A stretch of 64,000 nt of DNA from Dioscorea cayenensis subsp. rotundata. Its lineage: Eukaryota; Streptophyta; Magnoliopsida; Dioscoreales; Dioscoreaceae. Of this stretch, positions 43,982 to 56,409 are shown piece by piece; within the stretch, counting starts at the first letter, position 1; each line of letters begins with the position of its first letter. Under the pieces are notes generated by a model, which was given only the letters and a program-made list of their open reading frames with translations, was not told the DNA's origin and searched no databases. Location of the stretch: NCBI RefSeq assembly GCF_009730915.1, contig NC_052482.1, forward strand, positions 21,561,912 through 21,625,911, given 5' to 3'. A program made the position numbers and the translations under genes.

Positions 43982-46900
43982 TCAAAATCTCTCACCAAAC
44001 CTGAAGAACACTGCACCAGTACCTGCATTGTGATCAACTGCATATTCCATCCTGACCAATCCAAGCTTAACTCCAGCACCGTAAGATGACCCATGACCTA
44101 CCCTCCGGAAGAACTCTGTGGGATTACCTTTGACATTCTTTGAACTTCCAAGGTCATTCCCATGCTCCACAAAGGCATACATATGGGTGTTCTTCACAGG
44201 GACCCTCAGTTCAGCAGCAAGCTAAGAAAGAAAACGAAGTTTAGATTCTATGAATTGGAAGGAAAACAAATTAATCATTCACTTCATACATGTACAAAAA
44301 CTATATATGATGATCAGTTAGAGGGCACCTAAATGAAAGCATAATTTGGATATGATGCTTACCTCGAGAATATTCCTGCAGGCACCCAGCTCACCCATAT
44401 TGTAACCTCTCACAGAATAGGGTCCCCCAAGTGTGAAGGCGTCATAGCTAGGGAGATCCCCTACACATCCACCATAATGTCCATGAAGAACTAAAACAGG
44501 TGGTGGTGGTCTACCAGCACCCTCTTCTACTTGCTTTAATTGCAAAAAGCGAGTGACCGTGAGCTGGTGACGGTTGAAGACTGGAAATTTGCTGCCGATT
44601 CCAAGTCCCTGGTCCAACTGTGAAACAAAAAACCAATTATCCAGTAAAAATATAACATGCAATACGTCTCGACATTTGAGATTTCAGAGTTACAAATATG
44701 GCTCAATGATTTTGTATTCATGGCATGAAATAAACCTTCCATCCCAATACTAGTTAAGTGTGACATTACCATGTAATACAGCTCTGTAATTTCATCAAAG
44801 CAAAGCAAAGGTAAAATAGTGGTTACCTAGCTCTGTAATTTCATCAAAGCAAAGCAAAGTAAAATAGTGGTTACCTGAAAAACATTCCTCTCACCAACAA
44901 TTGCACCATTTATAAACTTTGTATTATCCCGGGTGATATTAGCCTGTAAAAATGCCATGCGATCAACGCCAGTGCCACTTAGTGTTGTTGGGGGTCCATC
45001 CATGCTTAAGCCACCGTTAGGTAATGGGCGAGTACCATGAGTGCAAATACTACTGGTTTCATCACGTGTCGTGATTTCTTCCAACACTAGTCCATAGGTG
45101 AACTTGCTTTGTCGTGTGAAGGACTGCAAAGGGAAATACATTCCTCATTAGAATTTGGTGGTGCTTGGAAGGATAAGGCCATTGTAAAGGGAAGAAAAAA
45201 ACATCAAAGATGTAAACACCTACCTCCATCACATTGGCTTTGAACCCCACTCTGTCAACCCATATAGGCGGAACCTCCTCCATTGCAGATCCACCAGTGA
45301 AAACTGGACTCAACTTGCGGCTGTTGAAACAGCTAGCACGGAAAGTACGATTCCGGGGATTGTACACCCCATCCAAATATGGATGTACATATTCAAGCTT
45401 GAAAGCTAGATCATCCTGAGAAAAGTAAATGAAGCACATGATTTAATATGATGTTACCAATATAATAAATTAATAAAGATCACAACAGTCAAATCACACT
45501 TAGCTCTGGCAATCATCAGATTCAGCAATCATTCTTTCTTTTTTTTTCTTCTCAGAAATCCTAATCTACAAAAAGATTCTACAGCTACGAAAGAAATTCA
45601 AATGAAATAAACAAATATCATGTGTTGGAGCATCAAATAGACATGATGTTGATAAGACAGAAGTGAAGCTCCAGTACAGCTGTGAAACTTACCTGAGGAT
45701 TGAGAAGATTGCTAGATGTCACTGAGCCGAGTAGGGATCTGTTCAACCCACTGATATTTCGGTGTTCAAATGAAACAGTTCCACCAGGTTGAAATGATGC
45801 CTGAAAACACAAATGCATCCTATGATTGAGATATACATGTAGTGAATGCCAAAATTATATAGGTTCAGTCTAGAATCCAGTAAGTGGTATTTCAGAAATC
45901 CATTAAGAACTGTTTAAAAAATACCAAAGTTGGTCGTCCTTGACGTCCAGGAACAATACTCCACTCTGTGCTGACTTCAGCAGACTTTTGGTCCAGTTCT
46001 TTGAGTTTTATTTCAACTATGATTCCACCTTCATTCTTTTCATCAGGTTTTGGATTTACTTCAATGTTGGAAAATAAAGCAAGTGAATTTATGTTCCTCA
46101 GAGCTTGTTTCCCTGCTTCAATATTGAAAACGTGCCCTTGTCGTAGCTGCACAAGATTTCAAGAGATGAAAAGAAATATTCAATTGTAACCAACAAAACC
46201 ACCATATGTTCAGGTAGAAAAAGTTATGCATGGGAGAATTGATTTAGATCGAATGGGGAGAGGCAAGTTGACATGTCACAAATGGTAACATATGCATGAA
46301 CCATCATTCATTTTTAGCAAGACAAATCAGATGAGAAAATTTTCTTCTTAGCCTGATCATATTAGATGCCCATTCATTGGTTTACAGCATGATTATTAAC
46401 CATGAAGCAGGAAATTTCTTCTAACTATTTCTTTGATAGCCATTATTAAATCAAAACTTTGTCTAAATAACCTCCTATAGTATTTCCCACCATAACCGCT
46501 AATCCTCATTCTTACTCATGCTCCTCTGGACACCAATCTCTACAAATAGTCAAATCAAGTTGTTACGGTGGATCCTCAATCAGATGTAGCTCAAACCAAT
46601 CTCCAATTGCTTCTTTAAGTAATACTCTAATGGGACAACCATTATCATATTATCAGGAAAAAAAAGCTACTAGAAAAGATAAAAGAATTACAGGCCCATC
46701 CCCTTTCAAGTTACTATAACTCATAGAACCTGCAGCAATATCTCTACAAACAAGACTGAATTGTTCTTTCATGGATAAAGAATGAATAGGCGCCAATTCT
46801 GCACCATAAAGCCTCACTAATTTCTATTACTTCAATTAGTAAGAACCAACAAAAATAAAAAAAGTAAAAAGGTAATTTTTTACCTGCTTAGGTAGCTCTC

Positions 46901-48047
46901 GCCGGATCACGCCAAGCTGAGTGTTTCCTTCGCATATATTCCCGAGCTTATCTTGGAACTGTATATCAAGCTTCGTGATATCCCCCTCTACAACCTCGCA
47001 CACAACCTCCCTAGTGTTCAAATTCCCAAAATTAACCACCTGAGCACAAGCATATCCCTCGTCATGATACCACTTCTGGACCCTATCCCGGATCCTCTGA
47101 AGCAACCGAGCACTCAGCTTCCCCTGTTCCCGCAGCATCTGCATCACCTCGCGCTGCACCGGGATCGGCAGCAGGCACGGCCTTGATCTCTCAATCCTTC
47201 GCTTGTAGTCCTTCTCCTGGTTCCGGAAGTACTCCAGCTTCTCTCTGTCAGTCATGTCAGGGTCCATCTCCATCTGCTTCGTCTGAGGCAACAGCCCCAC
47301 GTTGATGCATCGAAACGAGTCAGCAGATTGCCAAGTACTCTCAGTGAACGAGACGGTGAGGGAGAGGGTGCCATCAGGCTTCGTCTTGCCCTCGAGATCC
47401 ACCTTCTCGAACATTCCGCAAGACGCTAAGGTTTCAAGCTCCTTCTGAAGCTGGGCCTTAGTGTAGACGCCGCCGGGGCGGAGAGAAACCATCTCGAAGA
47501 AGGAGTCCTCGGTGCCAGACACGGTCGTCCACTTGCGCCGATCAAAGAAGAGGATCTCGGAGATCTTGTACTTCTTGAAGCCACTCAGCTTGCTGAGTTG
47601 AACCACAATATTGGCCGGCAAGCCATGGGAGTCCCATTCCTGGCCACCGCCGCCGCCGCCGGTCTGATCGTCCTCTGCGATCGCAGCCAAAGGAGAGAAG
47701 AAGCGAGACCAGAAGCCACCCCCATCTCCTCCACCGCCGGAGCCCCATCCCCAGCCACCTCCACCACCAGGATTACCTGGTGGCGGAGCACCAGAGGAGA
47801 GATGGAAGATGAATCCTCCACCGACCGCCGCTGCCAAGGCGGAGGCCGATGAGACAGCTAGGGTTTTCTTGCGGATCCAATGGGGAGGTTTGCGTGATGG
47901 ATTTTGGTGATGGGAAATTCCCGATTCGGGGAGTGAGGCGGAGACGATGGAGGATGGATTCGAAACCACCGCTGATCTTCGAGGACGAGAAGGCACGGCG
48001 CCAGCGAGCTGCGCGCTCAGTGCTTGGTGCTGAGCAGTGAAGGCCAT
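43982..48047 (-). CDS. TOC75: TOC75, chloroplast outer-envelope import channel
   Basis: Omp85-family beta-barrel that forms the pore of the TOC complex for preprotein import. Seven exons join in frame: 48047-46884, 46146-45925, 45800-45693, 45415-45224, 45123-44875, 44617-44363 and 44221-43982, giving 809 residues (the family is around 810). The N-terminus is a bipartite targeting region: a Ser-rich transit peptide, a hydrophobic ALAAAVGGGFIFHL segment and the diagnostic poly-Gly stretch (about residues 90-115) that directs the protein to the outer envelope. POTRA domains follow (SKLSGFKKYKISEILFFD, GYACAQVVNFG), then the barrel with GPYSVRGYNMGELG and the C-terminal GRF-like RFGERF end. A 49-bp tandem duplication spans the exon 5 donor region. 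TATA-like TTTATAA lies at 48124-48131 (minus). Confidence 0.96.
44780..44877. repeat. Tandem duplication (49 bp) over the exon-5 donor site of TOC75
   Basis: AGCTCTGTAATTTCATCAAA through GGTTACCT occurs twice head to tail. Each copy contains an AGGTAACC donor on the minus strand, so a spare 5' splice site lies 49 nt inside the intron. Confidence 0.85.
46150..46880. other. Large first intron of TOC75
   Basis: The 737-bp intron between exons 1 and 2. No embedded gene is seen. Confidence 0.6.
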
Positions 48048-49401
48048 GGCGGCAGCGAGACGGCGAGCGAGAGAGAGAACCAGATGAGAATCAGGCGAGA
48101 CTTGTTTTCTAATCTAATTTCTAGTTATAAACACCTACCGGTAAGATGACCCCTCATTCCCTTTCCTTTCTACAGCTCGCATGGGTGTGGGCCGTGGTGG
48201 AAGAGCTTGCGGTGACGATACCGCACCCGAGGTTTAAGGGGTTTTTGTGTTGCAATGCATCGTGATCCGTTTCTGAGATCAAGGTCTGATCTCGAGGCAA
48301 GATTGATGAAATATACTATATAGTGTGCCTTTTTCTGAATATTTTGTATGTATGGATGTGTGAAGGGGACTGGTGGTAGAGCAGGGCGTGTCGAATTTGC
48401 AGGCAAGGGGCGGGGGATCCGACGAGGATGCTATCGGATTGCTATTTGCTCGCTATGTCTACTTTGCTTTATGAAAGTTTGTTCCTTTACTTTTATTTGT
48501 TTCTCTGTTCGCCTTTTGCTTTTGTTTGATTAGTAATAGTATTGGGAATGTTTTCCAGAGGAGAGTTTGGATCGATGCCATTGAAAAGCTTCAGATGGTT
48601 CATTTGGTTGGAAGGAGCATCTTTACCAGTCAGAGGTAACTCTTTCTGTAAACTCTTCATATTAAAGTTCGCTTCTTGAAGATAGGAAAGTAAGTACATT
48701 GAGGCTGGCTGGCTGGCTTGCTGGCTGGCTGAATTGTTTTGCAGTTGCAGCGTTGGAGGGACTAGTGGGACTTCAACTGGAGAATGGAGAGGTTTGTATT
48801 CATGGAGGATGTCTTTCAGCATGTCTGTTTTTTGTATTTAGAATCATTTGAATGGTCTTAGGACAATGCTTCATGAATGCAAGCAGATGATTGCTTGCAG
48901 CGGTTGAAAGGAAGCACAGACACTCAAGTTTCTTTTGCGTTAGATGCTGTGTAACTTCACGGGCTAAAGCAATAAAAGGATTGGCTGATCTTGCTACTGG
49001 TTTTCATGCAAATTTAATCTTTATTATTTGTATGGAAATTTGTCTACTTTTTCATGCAAATTCCTGCTTTGAATCAGTGGCCCTCAGTTCTTGTTGCATA
49101 TAAACATATCCTGTCAAATGCTTGCTATGAATGAACCATTCTGTTCATCTTATCTGTTAATGTGCATCTTTTGTTTCTTGATACAGGAAGTTTAATCATG
49201 CAGATGGATTGCTGACAAAAATGATGTGCATGGCCGAAGATCGTTATGGTTTATTCTTCCACATTTGCATAGATTATTAATTCATTACTGTTTATCTTTT
49301 GCCATCCACATACATAGAATAGTGATTCTTGGGGTGATACTTACTTGCAAAGCCCTCTTTTAAATTACCAAGACAGGATGGAAAATACGGGTATAATACC
49401 C

Positions 49402-49680
49402 AATTTGGTCCCTTTATTTTTCTTTCTCTTTTTTTTTTGGTCTCTCTACTCAGAAATGTGCCACACTAATCCCTCTACTCTGAAAAATGACCCAATTTAG
49501 TCTGTTTACCCTTAATCTCTTCTCATTTAATCCTTTTACTCTTGAAAAATACAATTAATAATTGACCTATTTTAGAATAGAAGGGATTAAGTAGAATTAT
49601 TTTCAAGAATAGAGGGACTACTCGGGAACATTTTTGAGTAGATGGACCAAAAAGAAATAGAGAAAAACTGAGGATCAATT
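49402..49680. mobile_element. MITE-like element in the TPR pseudogene
   Basis: About 280 bp with imperfect inverted ends: AATTTGGTCCCTTTATTTTT on the left, and on the right, read in reverse, AATTGATCCTCAGTTTTTC. The homology extends inward through GGTC(C/T)(A/C)TCTACTCA. It is absent from the intact TPR copy and has no coding capacity. I could not fix the target duplication, so the superfamily is open. Confidence 0.65.
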
Positions 49681-50560
49681 CGGACGAGTACTGCATAGCT
49701 CCAAGAGGTTAGACTGAAACCAGCTGTAATCATGTGCTCTTTGGCATTATAATTTGTGCTCTTGGTTTTGAGGACATCTTTTACAGCCTCATGCACTGAA
49801 CTTTCAGGTTAACATTTAATTGTGGCATTTGTCCTGCTATGTAAATGGCTAAATTGTTCAGCACATGACAGGGACTATATAGGAGGGCCTTAAAATTGCT
49901 GAAAGCTCCAGGCTTTGATTCTGAAGGTAAATCAGGTGCTTTTGCCATTCTGTAAAATGACTTTACTGCATATTCAATGAACAAGGACTGATTTGATTGT
50001 TCTATCTGCACAGTAAAGAGCAACCATGTTGATAGGAGAGATGTAGTTGCCCTTGCAACAGGTATTTCACTCCATTTTTGCTGCAAAGATCCTTACATGA
50101 TAGTGTACTTTCACATTGTTACTTAAATTTTTATGACTAGAAGAGATCGGCACAAGTGCATAAGTTAACCATGTTGGGAGGAACAAAAAAAGGAAAACTA
50201 AGAGCTGCATGGAATTGGAAAGTTTGGTTAGATTTATGGTTTTAACATTAGAATGTTACCAATATTTGTACCACAAAAGTAAATAAGACCTGTAGAGCAT
50301 GCCACAATATCTTTTTGATGATATGATCTAGCACCCATCCATTCAAGAGATCATGATTAAGGTTGTCTTGTATTTGCCATCCTAAACATAGTTTTCACCT
50401 TAATAATATAAAGAAGTGATTCTATCTCAAATAATATCATGTATGGTTCTGCAATTCTTTCATATCTGCAAGTTGAGTTTATTTCTGGCAGTTTGCTCAT
50501 GTCAGTAGTTTATTGATGCATGGTTGTTGCTCATGAATAATGCCTTTCCTCTTTCATGAA

Positions 50561-50797
50561 GGAGAATATGCAAAAATCCTAATTCAACAGAATAAAGAGG
50601 AAGATAAACTGAGCAGCAAGTTCCACTTTTCTAAAGGAGAAGATGCAAAGATCCGAAATGAACGGTTTGGAAAGGCAAAAGCTGGATGGTTGATCTTTGA
50701 TGAAGAAGAATATGCAAAATGCCTAATTGAAGAGACAGAACAAATGAGCAAATGGGCCGAAGCCATTCTCTCTGGCACAAGCTTTGGAGCTTTCTGA
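50561..50797 (+). repeat. Threefold repeated coding block in last exon of the pseudogene
   Basis: Three related segments start GGAGAATATGCAAAAATCC (50561), GGAGAAGATGCAAAGATCC (50636) and GAAGAATATGCAAAATGCC (50703). The intact gene has one such segment (GGAGGATATGCAGAAATCC). The whole block stays open. Confidence 0.75.
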
Positions 50798-51596
50798 ACC
50801 TTCTCAGACACTGGTTATAGACGCCCGGATCAGCGAGTCCTATGATCATTGTCAGTGTATATTTCATTTGGCAACTCTTGAAGTAGTCCTTGTATGAATT
50901 CACTGCTCAGAAATGTTGAGAACCTGGTTTTGAATTTTTCCTGTTAGAATAAATGGTGATGCTTTTGTGCTCTGTCAATGGCATCTGAATAATTACTCAG
51001 TGTTTTCAGTTATCTCGAACTTGTTTGTGGTACTTGAGATTTCAATCTTGAATAATTACTCACTGTTTTCAGCTGCAGTTTGTGCCAATGTTTACATACC
51101 ATTGCCCCTTCACCTCTGCAACATCCATAATATTTTGGTGAGATGGATAATCTTTCACCAATTTTTCTTTTATTTTTTTTTTTTATAAATAGATAACAAC
51201 TAACAAGCACCTCAAATTTAAAGAAAGTTAGAAACATGGACGGGTATTGAGCGCAACATATTCATATTTTTGTTCCTGCTTTTTAAAATTTTTAATAAAT
51301 ACAAAATCAATATAATATATATATATATATTCATATTTTCTTTTGAACTTTAACTATATCAATTTGGGGAATAATAATAAAGTTAATAATAACGAGCATT
51401 TTCTAAAGTCCTGCTCATAGAACAAGATGCTGTTAAAATGCATCGTGATCCGTGTTTGAGATGAATCTCTGATCTCGAGGTAGATTGATGGGATAAGCAT
51501 GAGGCGCACGTGATGCTCTTCTTCTTCTCCAGCACTCTCTGTTCTCTTGTTCTCGATCGGCGTTACAAAGAGCTTGGAAGAGAAGAAGCAGCAGCC

Positions 51597-54499
51597 ATGC
51601 TCCGACGAGCTCTTGGAAGAGCAGTGACCCAAATCTCAGCTTGCTCCTGTTCAGTCACTAAGCCGATGCTACTGAGGTTTTGCGGAACCAGTGGCTTGGG
51701 CTCTTCGCAGGAGGAAAGTGTTGCTCGACAGATGATTCAGTATGCTCTTAGCCATGCAAGATCTCAGAAATCAGGTACCTTTTCTCTTTCTCTTCTTTTT
51801 CTGTTTGAATTTTTTGGTTTTTAATCCGTGTTTTTTTTTTCTGAATATTTTTATGTATGAATGTGTGAAGGGGAATCATACGCACAGGCGATGCTGGTGC
51901 TAGAGCAGGGATTGTCCAATTTTCAGGCAAGTGGCGGGGACTCCGACGACGATGCTATCGGAGTGCTATTGCTCGCTATGTCCACTTTGCTTTATGAAAG
52001 GTTGTTCCTTTCCTTATTTTTCTCTCTGTTCGCCTTTTGCTTTTGTTTGATTATGAATAGAATTAGGAATGTTTTCCAGAGGAGAGCTTGGAGATACCAT
52101 TGAAAAGCTTCAGATGGTTCTTCGGTTGGAAGGAGCATCTTTACCGGTCAGAGGTAACTCTTTCTGTAATTCTTCATATTCAAGTTCGCTCCTTGAAGAT
52201 AGGAAAGGAAGCATATTGAAGCTGGCTGGCTGACATGTTTGGCAGTTGCAGCGTTGGAGGGCCTAGTGGGACTTCGACTGGAGAATGGAGAGGTTTGTAT
52301 TCATGAGGATGTCTTTCAGTATGTCTGTTCTTTGTATTTAGAATCATATGAATGGTCTTTGTGCTATAGGACAATGCTTCACGAATGCAAGCAGATGATT
52401 ACTTGCAGCTGTTGAAAGGAAGCACAGACACACAAGCTTCTTTTGCCTTAGATGCTGTAACTTCACGGGCTAAAGCCATAAAAGGATTGGCTGATCTTGC
52501 TACTGGTGAACTCAATACAGGTAAAAGACATTGTGAATTTTGCTCTTCGATATGTAGTAGATAAGTAAATTCACTAACTTGCAACCCTTTATCAGCTGAA
52601 TTATTGTTTAGTGATGAAAACACCAACCTAGAGGAGGATAAAATTCAGAAAGGTATGATCACTTGCAATGTTATATTCCCCCTGTAAGCTTCAAATTGAG
52701 AAAATTCTACCTTTCACGTATTGATCAGCTGCAAAGTTATGTTGCATCTTTGTAGGAAATGCTGTTCTTTCATATGGAGAATATTTACATGCCACTGGGA
52801 ATTTCTCATTGGCAAAAGATTTGTATGAGAGGATCATCGAGGTGTTTGAGGCTAAAGATGGGTTTGATTACGCTTATCCAGCAGCTGCTAATATGGTCCC
52901 TGAAGAAGTTCTCTTGGGAGCCACCTGCGCACTTGGGCAACTTCTATCACAATCAGGGTAAGTTACTGGCTTAGTCATAGTCTTTTTTCTTGTGTGGTTC
53001 TATATTGTGATTCTATAGTTTGACTGCCAACTTGGAAAATTTGTCTGCCTTTTCATTCAAATTGCTGTTTTGACTTAGTGACCCTCAGTTCTTGTTGTTT
53101 ATAAACATGTCCTGTCATATGCTTGCTTGAACCATTCTGATCATCTTATCCGGTAGTGTGTATCTTTTCTTTCTTGATACAGGAAGTTTAATGATTCAGA
53201 GGAATTGCTGACAAAAGCATTGAATATGGCTGAAAATCATTTTGGTTTGCTCTTCCACATTTGCATAGATTATTAATCCATTACTATTTATCTTTTTCCA
53301 TCCACATATGTAGAATAGCGATTCTAAAGGAAGGTCACTCATCCCAGGTTCAACTCATCCGAAGGTCGGGGTTGTACTTACTTGCATTGCCCTCCTGTTT
53401 AAGCACAAAGCAAGAATTGAATCTTCTAGTTCTATATTGATCCAAGAGGTTAGACTGAAACCTGCTGTAATCATGTTTGATCTTTGGCAGTATAATTTAT
53501 GCTCTTGGCTTTGAGGATAGCATTTACAGCCTTGTTGCACGCGTGATATTTTGGGTTAATATTTAGTTGAGGCATTTTCCAGCCATGGTTAAATTGTTCA
53601 GCACATGACAGGGACTGTATAGGAGGGCCTTAGACTTGCTGAAAGCTCCAGGTTGTGATTTTGAAGGTAAATCAAGTTTTTATGCGATTCTGTAAAATGG
53701 TTTTACTGTATGTTCAATGAAAAGGGCTGATTTGATTGTTCTACATGTACAGTAAAGAACAACCATGTCGATAGGAGAGATGTGGTTGCCCTTGCAAGAG
53801 GTATTTTGCTTCATTTTTGCTGCAAAGAACCTTTACATGATGTTACACTTTCACACTGTTAATTAATTTTTTAAACTAGAAAATTCTTGATGAATTGCTT
53901 AAGTGCGCAAGTTAACTACTTCAGTTGATGGATATCAAGAATTGGGGACGAAGAGAAAAAGGAAAATTAAGAACTATACAGAATTGGAAAGTTGGTTGGT
54001 ATATCATTGTGCTTTGTCAAGATTTATGAGTTTAACTTTAGAATGTTACCAATATTTATAGCATATAAAGCAAATGAGACCTGTAGACCATGTCATAATA
54101 TCTTTATGATCTTGCACCATCCATTAAGAGATCATGATTGAGGTCTTCTTATGCTTGCTGTCATAAACATAGTATTCACCTTAATATGGTAAAGAAGATC
54201 CTATCTCAAACAATATCTTGTATGGTTCTGCAAGTAGAGTTTATTTCTGGCAGTTTGCTCATGTCAGTAGTTGGTAGATGCACGGTTGTTGCACATGACT
54301 GACACCTTTCCGCTTTCATGAAGGAGGATATGCAGAAATCCTACTCATTCAACAGAATAGAAAAGCAGAAGGTGAACGTATGAGCAAGTGGGCCGAAGCC
54401 ACATGGAGAAATCATCGCTTGTCTCTGGCACAAGCCTTGGAATTCTCTGAACCTTCTCAAGCAGCAGTTATAGACACTCGGATCAGCAGAGTCCTATGA
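51597..54499 (+). CDS. TPR-like superfamily protein, probably organelle-targeted
   Basis: Twelve exons join in frame: 51597-51774, 51871-52000, 52080-52153, 52246-52292, 52370-52520, 52596-52652, 52756-52957, 53183-53244, 53348-53448, 53612-53666, 53753-53800 and 54324-54499, giving 426 residues. The N-terminus MLRRALGRAVTQIS is Arg-rich and lacks acidic residues, as in mitochondrial presequences. Helical repeats of TPR type are seen: SYAQAMLVLEQGL, ELGDTIEKLQMVLRLEG, GNFSLAKDLYERII, KFNDSEELLTKALNMAE and YRRALDLLKAPG. The segment STHPKVGVVLTCIALLFKHKA resembles kinesin-light-chain-type repeats. Biochemical role unknown to me. It is the intact member of a tandem pair, and the copy next to it is decayed. 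Confidence 0.85.
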
Positions 54500-55290
54500 T
54501 GACTGTTAGTTAGTACATATTCCATTCGACAACTCTTGAAGTAGTCCATAGATAACTCACTGCTTGAGAAAAGTTCAATACCTGGTTTTGAAATTTTCTT
54601 GTTAGCATAAATGTAGATGCTTTTGCTCTGTCACAGTGGCATCTGAATGACTTGTTTGTTGTGCTTGTTTTCAATCTTCATCATCATGTAAAACAATAAG
54701 CAGTAACAAATTTCTCACCCAAATGCCTGGTTTCAGGTTTCAGATTGTATGGTTGTTCACAGATCTCTGAAAGAAGGGAGGAATAATATTAAATATGAAT
54801 TATTTTTAGTTAATAAATTGCTGCTCATAATGGTCCAATCAAGCAACTCATTTAGGAAAACAAACCATCATAGCTTAGGAGTTATTGTTGATCAATCTAA
54901 TATGTGATTTTGGAGCATGCACACGTGGTGAGTGAGACCTCCTAGACCACTCTTTTTTAGGCAAATGAATCAGGAGGTGGTGAGATAACTTTGTTCATCA
55001 TCCTTTACATGACTTCATATTCACGCGGTTAAAAACTAAAGTTTAACATGCAATTCATGTCTCTTAAAAAAGAAAAAGAAAAAGAAAAAGAAAAAGAAAA
55101 ACACAAAGGAAAAGAAGATGGCTGACATGGATTACCTGAGAAACACTCATCATTCAACCAGAGCACCTCTCCCTGGTCTTTACTCTTTTCTCATACCTTT
55201 GTTTATTTCTATTTACTTTGATTAATACATAATAATTAGCACTTTTCTTTTTTGATAATGAAGTTGGGTATGAGGCACAAGAGAACTGGC
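54500..55290. other. Spacer upstream of the LTI65-like gene
   Basis: Holds the TPR gene 3' UTR, an ABRE (54922-54928), and an (AAAAAG)n tract at ~55068-55100. No other gene. Confidence 0.5.
54922..54928 (+). promoter_or_regulatory. ABRE/G-box (CACGTGG) upstream of LTI65-like gene
   Basis: ACACGTGGTG fits an ABA-response element 370 bp upstream of the start codon. It fits the ABA and cold induction known for the family. Confidence 0.5.
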
Positions 55291-55298
55291 CAACAACA

Positions 55299-56355
55299 AT
55301 GGCTTCCAACTTTGAAGATTATTATCCTGATAACCACTCCCATGTGAAGAAATCAGTCCTTGCCAAAGTCAAGGAGAAGGCATTGAAATGGAGAAACTTA
55401 TTAGCCAAAAGGAATCACGGTAATGACAAGGCCAATGAAACACCTGCTTGGGGAGTCAGCTTAGATGATGAAGAAGAAGACTACAACAATGAAGAACAAG
55501 ACCCTGAGTTTCATGGAGCACCAAGTAATTAATTACCATCTTTATATAACACTTGTATATATACATCAACTGTCTTGAATTCTATGGTTTTTTTGTTCTG
55601 TTCTGCAGTGTATGAATCAGAGAGAGCACCTGAAGCTTGTAAGGGAGGAGGGGCAGTAATGGAGCAGAAGAAACCACCATTGATTCATAGAGACTCAACT
55701 AAAGAACAAGCAATGAAGCATATGGATGAACTGGCTATGCACCACCTTGATGAGTTTGTAGAGACATCATCTCCACGTTCAAACATCACCAAACCTATAA
55801 TGCATGATGATTTCAATGAAGAGAAGTCTTGTTGCTTTGCACCACACCCAACCCCAACTCATGACTTTGCATCTGGGACCAGGGAAGACACCATGAAGAG
55901 AAGTGCCAGTCAGAAGACACTAACAGAGGCTGTCTCAAAGATACTTGTGCCAGCTTATAACATGGTTTCAGATGCAACTCAAACAATAGTGTCAAAAATT
56001 CAAGGTCCGGATGTAGATGAAGAGATTGGTTCTAAGATGAAGTATGACAAGGGTGTTTCAGTGAAGGAGTTCGTGTTGAAGAAGCTGGAGCCTGGAGAAG
56101 ATGATAAGGCACTCTCTAAGGTGATTACAGAGTCAGTGAGTCCCATGAACAGCAACAGAGCTGAGGAGAAGCATGTTGTGGAGAAGTTTAGAGAAGCAGT
56201 TAGTTCTCTTTTGGGGAAAGATGAACTCAGGAAGACAGCTATTCCAGTCTCAACAAAAACTTCACAAAGGTACATATATATATATAGATATATATTTATA
56301 TGATCTAGTAAATTTGATTGATTTTTGGTTGTATTGATTTCTGCTTTGCAGTTGA
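55299..56355 (+). CDS. LTI65/RD29-like low-temperature and ABA-responsive protein
   Basis: The family comprises hydrophilic, stress-induced proteins (LTI65/RD29B, LTI78/RD29A, CAP160) of unclear molecular role. Exons: 55299-55524, 55609-56269 and a short end in 56352-56355, giving 296 residues. Visible features are the basic N-terminal KKSVLAKVKEKALKWRNLL helix, an acidic stretch DDEEEDYNNEEQDPEFHGAP, LTEAVSKILVPAYNMVSDA, and the family signature KGVSVKEFVLKKLEPGEDDK...LSKVITE followed by VVEKFREAVSSLLG. With standard splicing the end is KTSQS. A neighbouring frame in the last exon reads VDVKEASERLQHLQDNW, which looks more like a family tail, so the C-terminus is uncertain. An ABRE lies upstream. 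The protein is shorter than Arabidopsis LTI65. Confidence 0.8.
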
Positions 56356-56409
56356 TGTTAAAGAAGCATCCGAGAGGCTTCAGCATCTGCAAGACAACTG
56401 GAGAGAGTT

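Larger units (their letters stand above)
48240..50860 (+). pseudogene. Decayed tandem copy of the TPR-like gene
   Basis: Upstream copy of the intact gene at 51597-54499, from the shared CATCGTGATCCG block (48258; intact copy 51441) to beyond the last exon. The equivalent of exon 1 is missing. Remnants are exon 2 (~48364-48480), 3 (~48558-48634), 4 (~48744-48791), 5 (~48866-49004), 8 (~49188-49249), 10 (~49870-49926), 11 (~50014-50061) and an enlarged last exon (50561-50797). A deletion runs from within exon 5 into intron 7, removing exons 6 and 7. Exon 9 is lost around a MITE insertion, and several exons have shifted frames. The last exon has grown to a three-fold repeated block. It faces TOC75 head to head. 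Confidence 0.85.

Noticed and set aside
53612-53666. Apparent stop in the intact TPR-like gene
   Set aside because: It appeared only when an exon was overlooked. Including exon 9 (53348-53448) restores the phase and the gene is intact.
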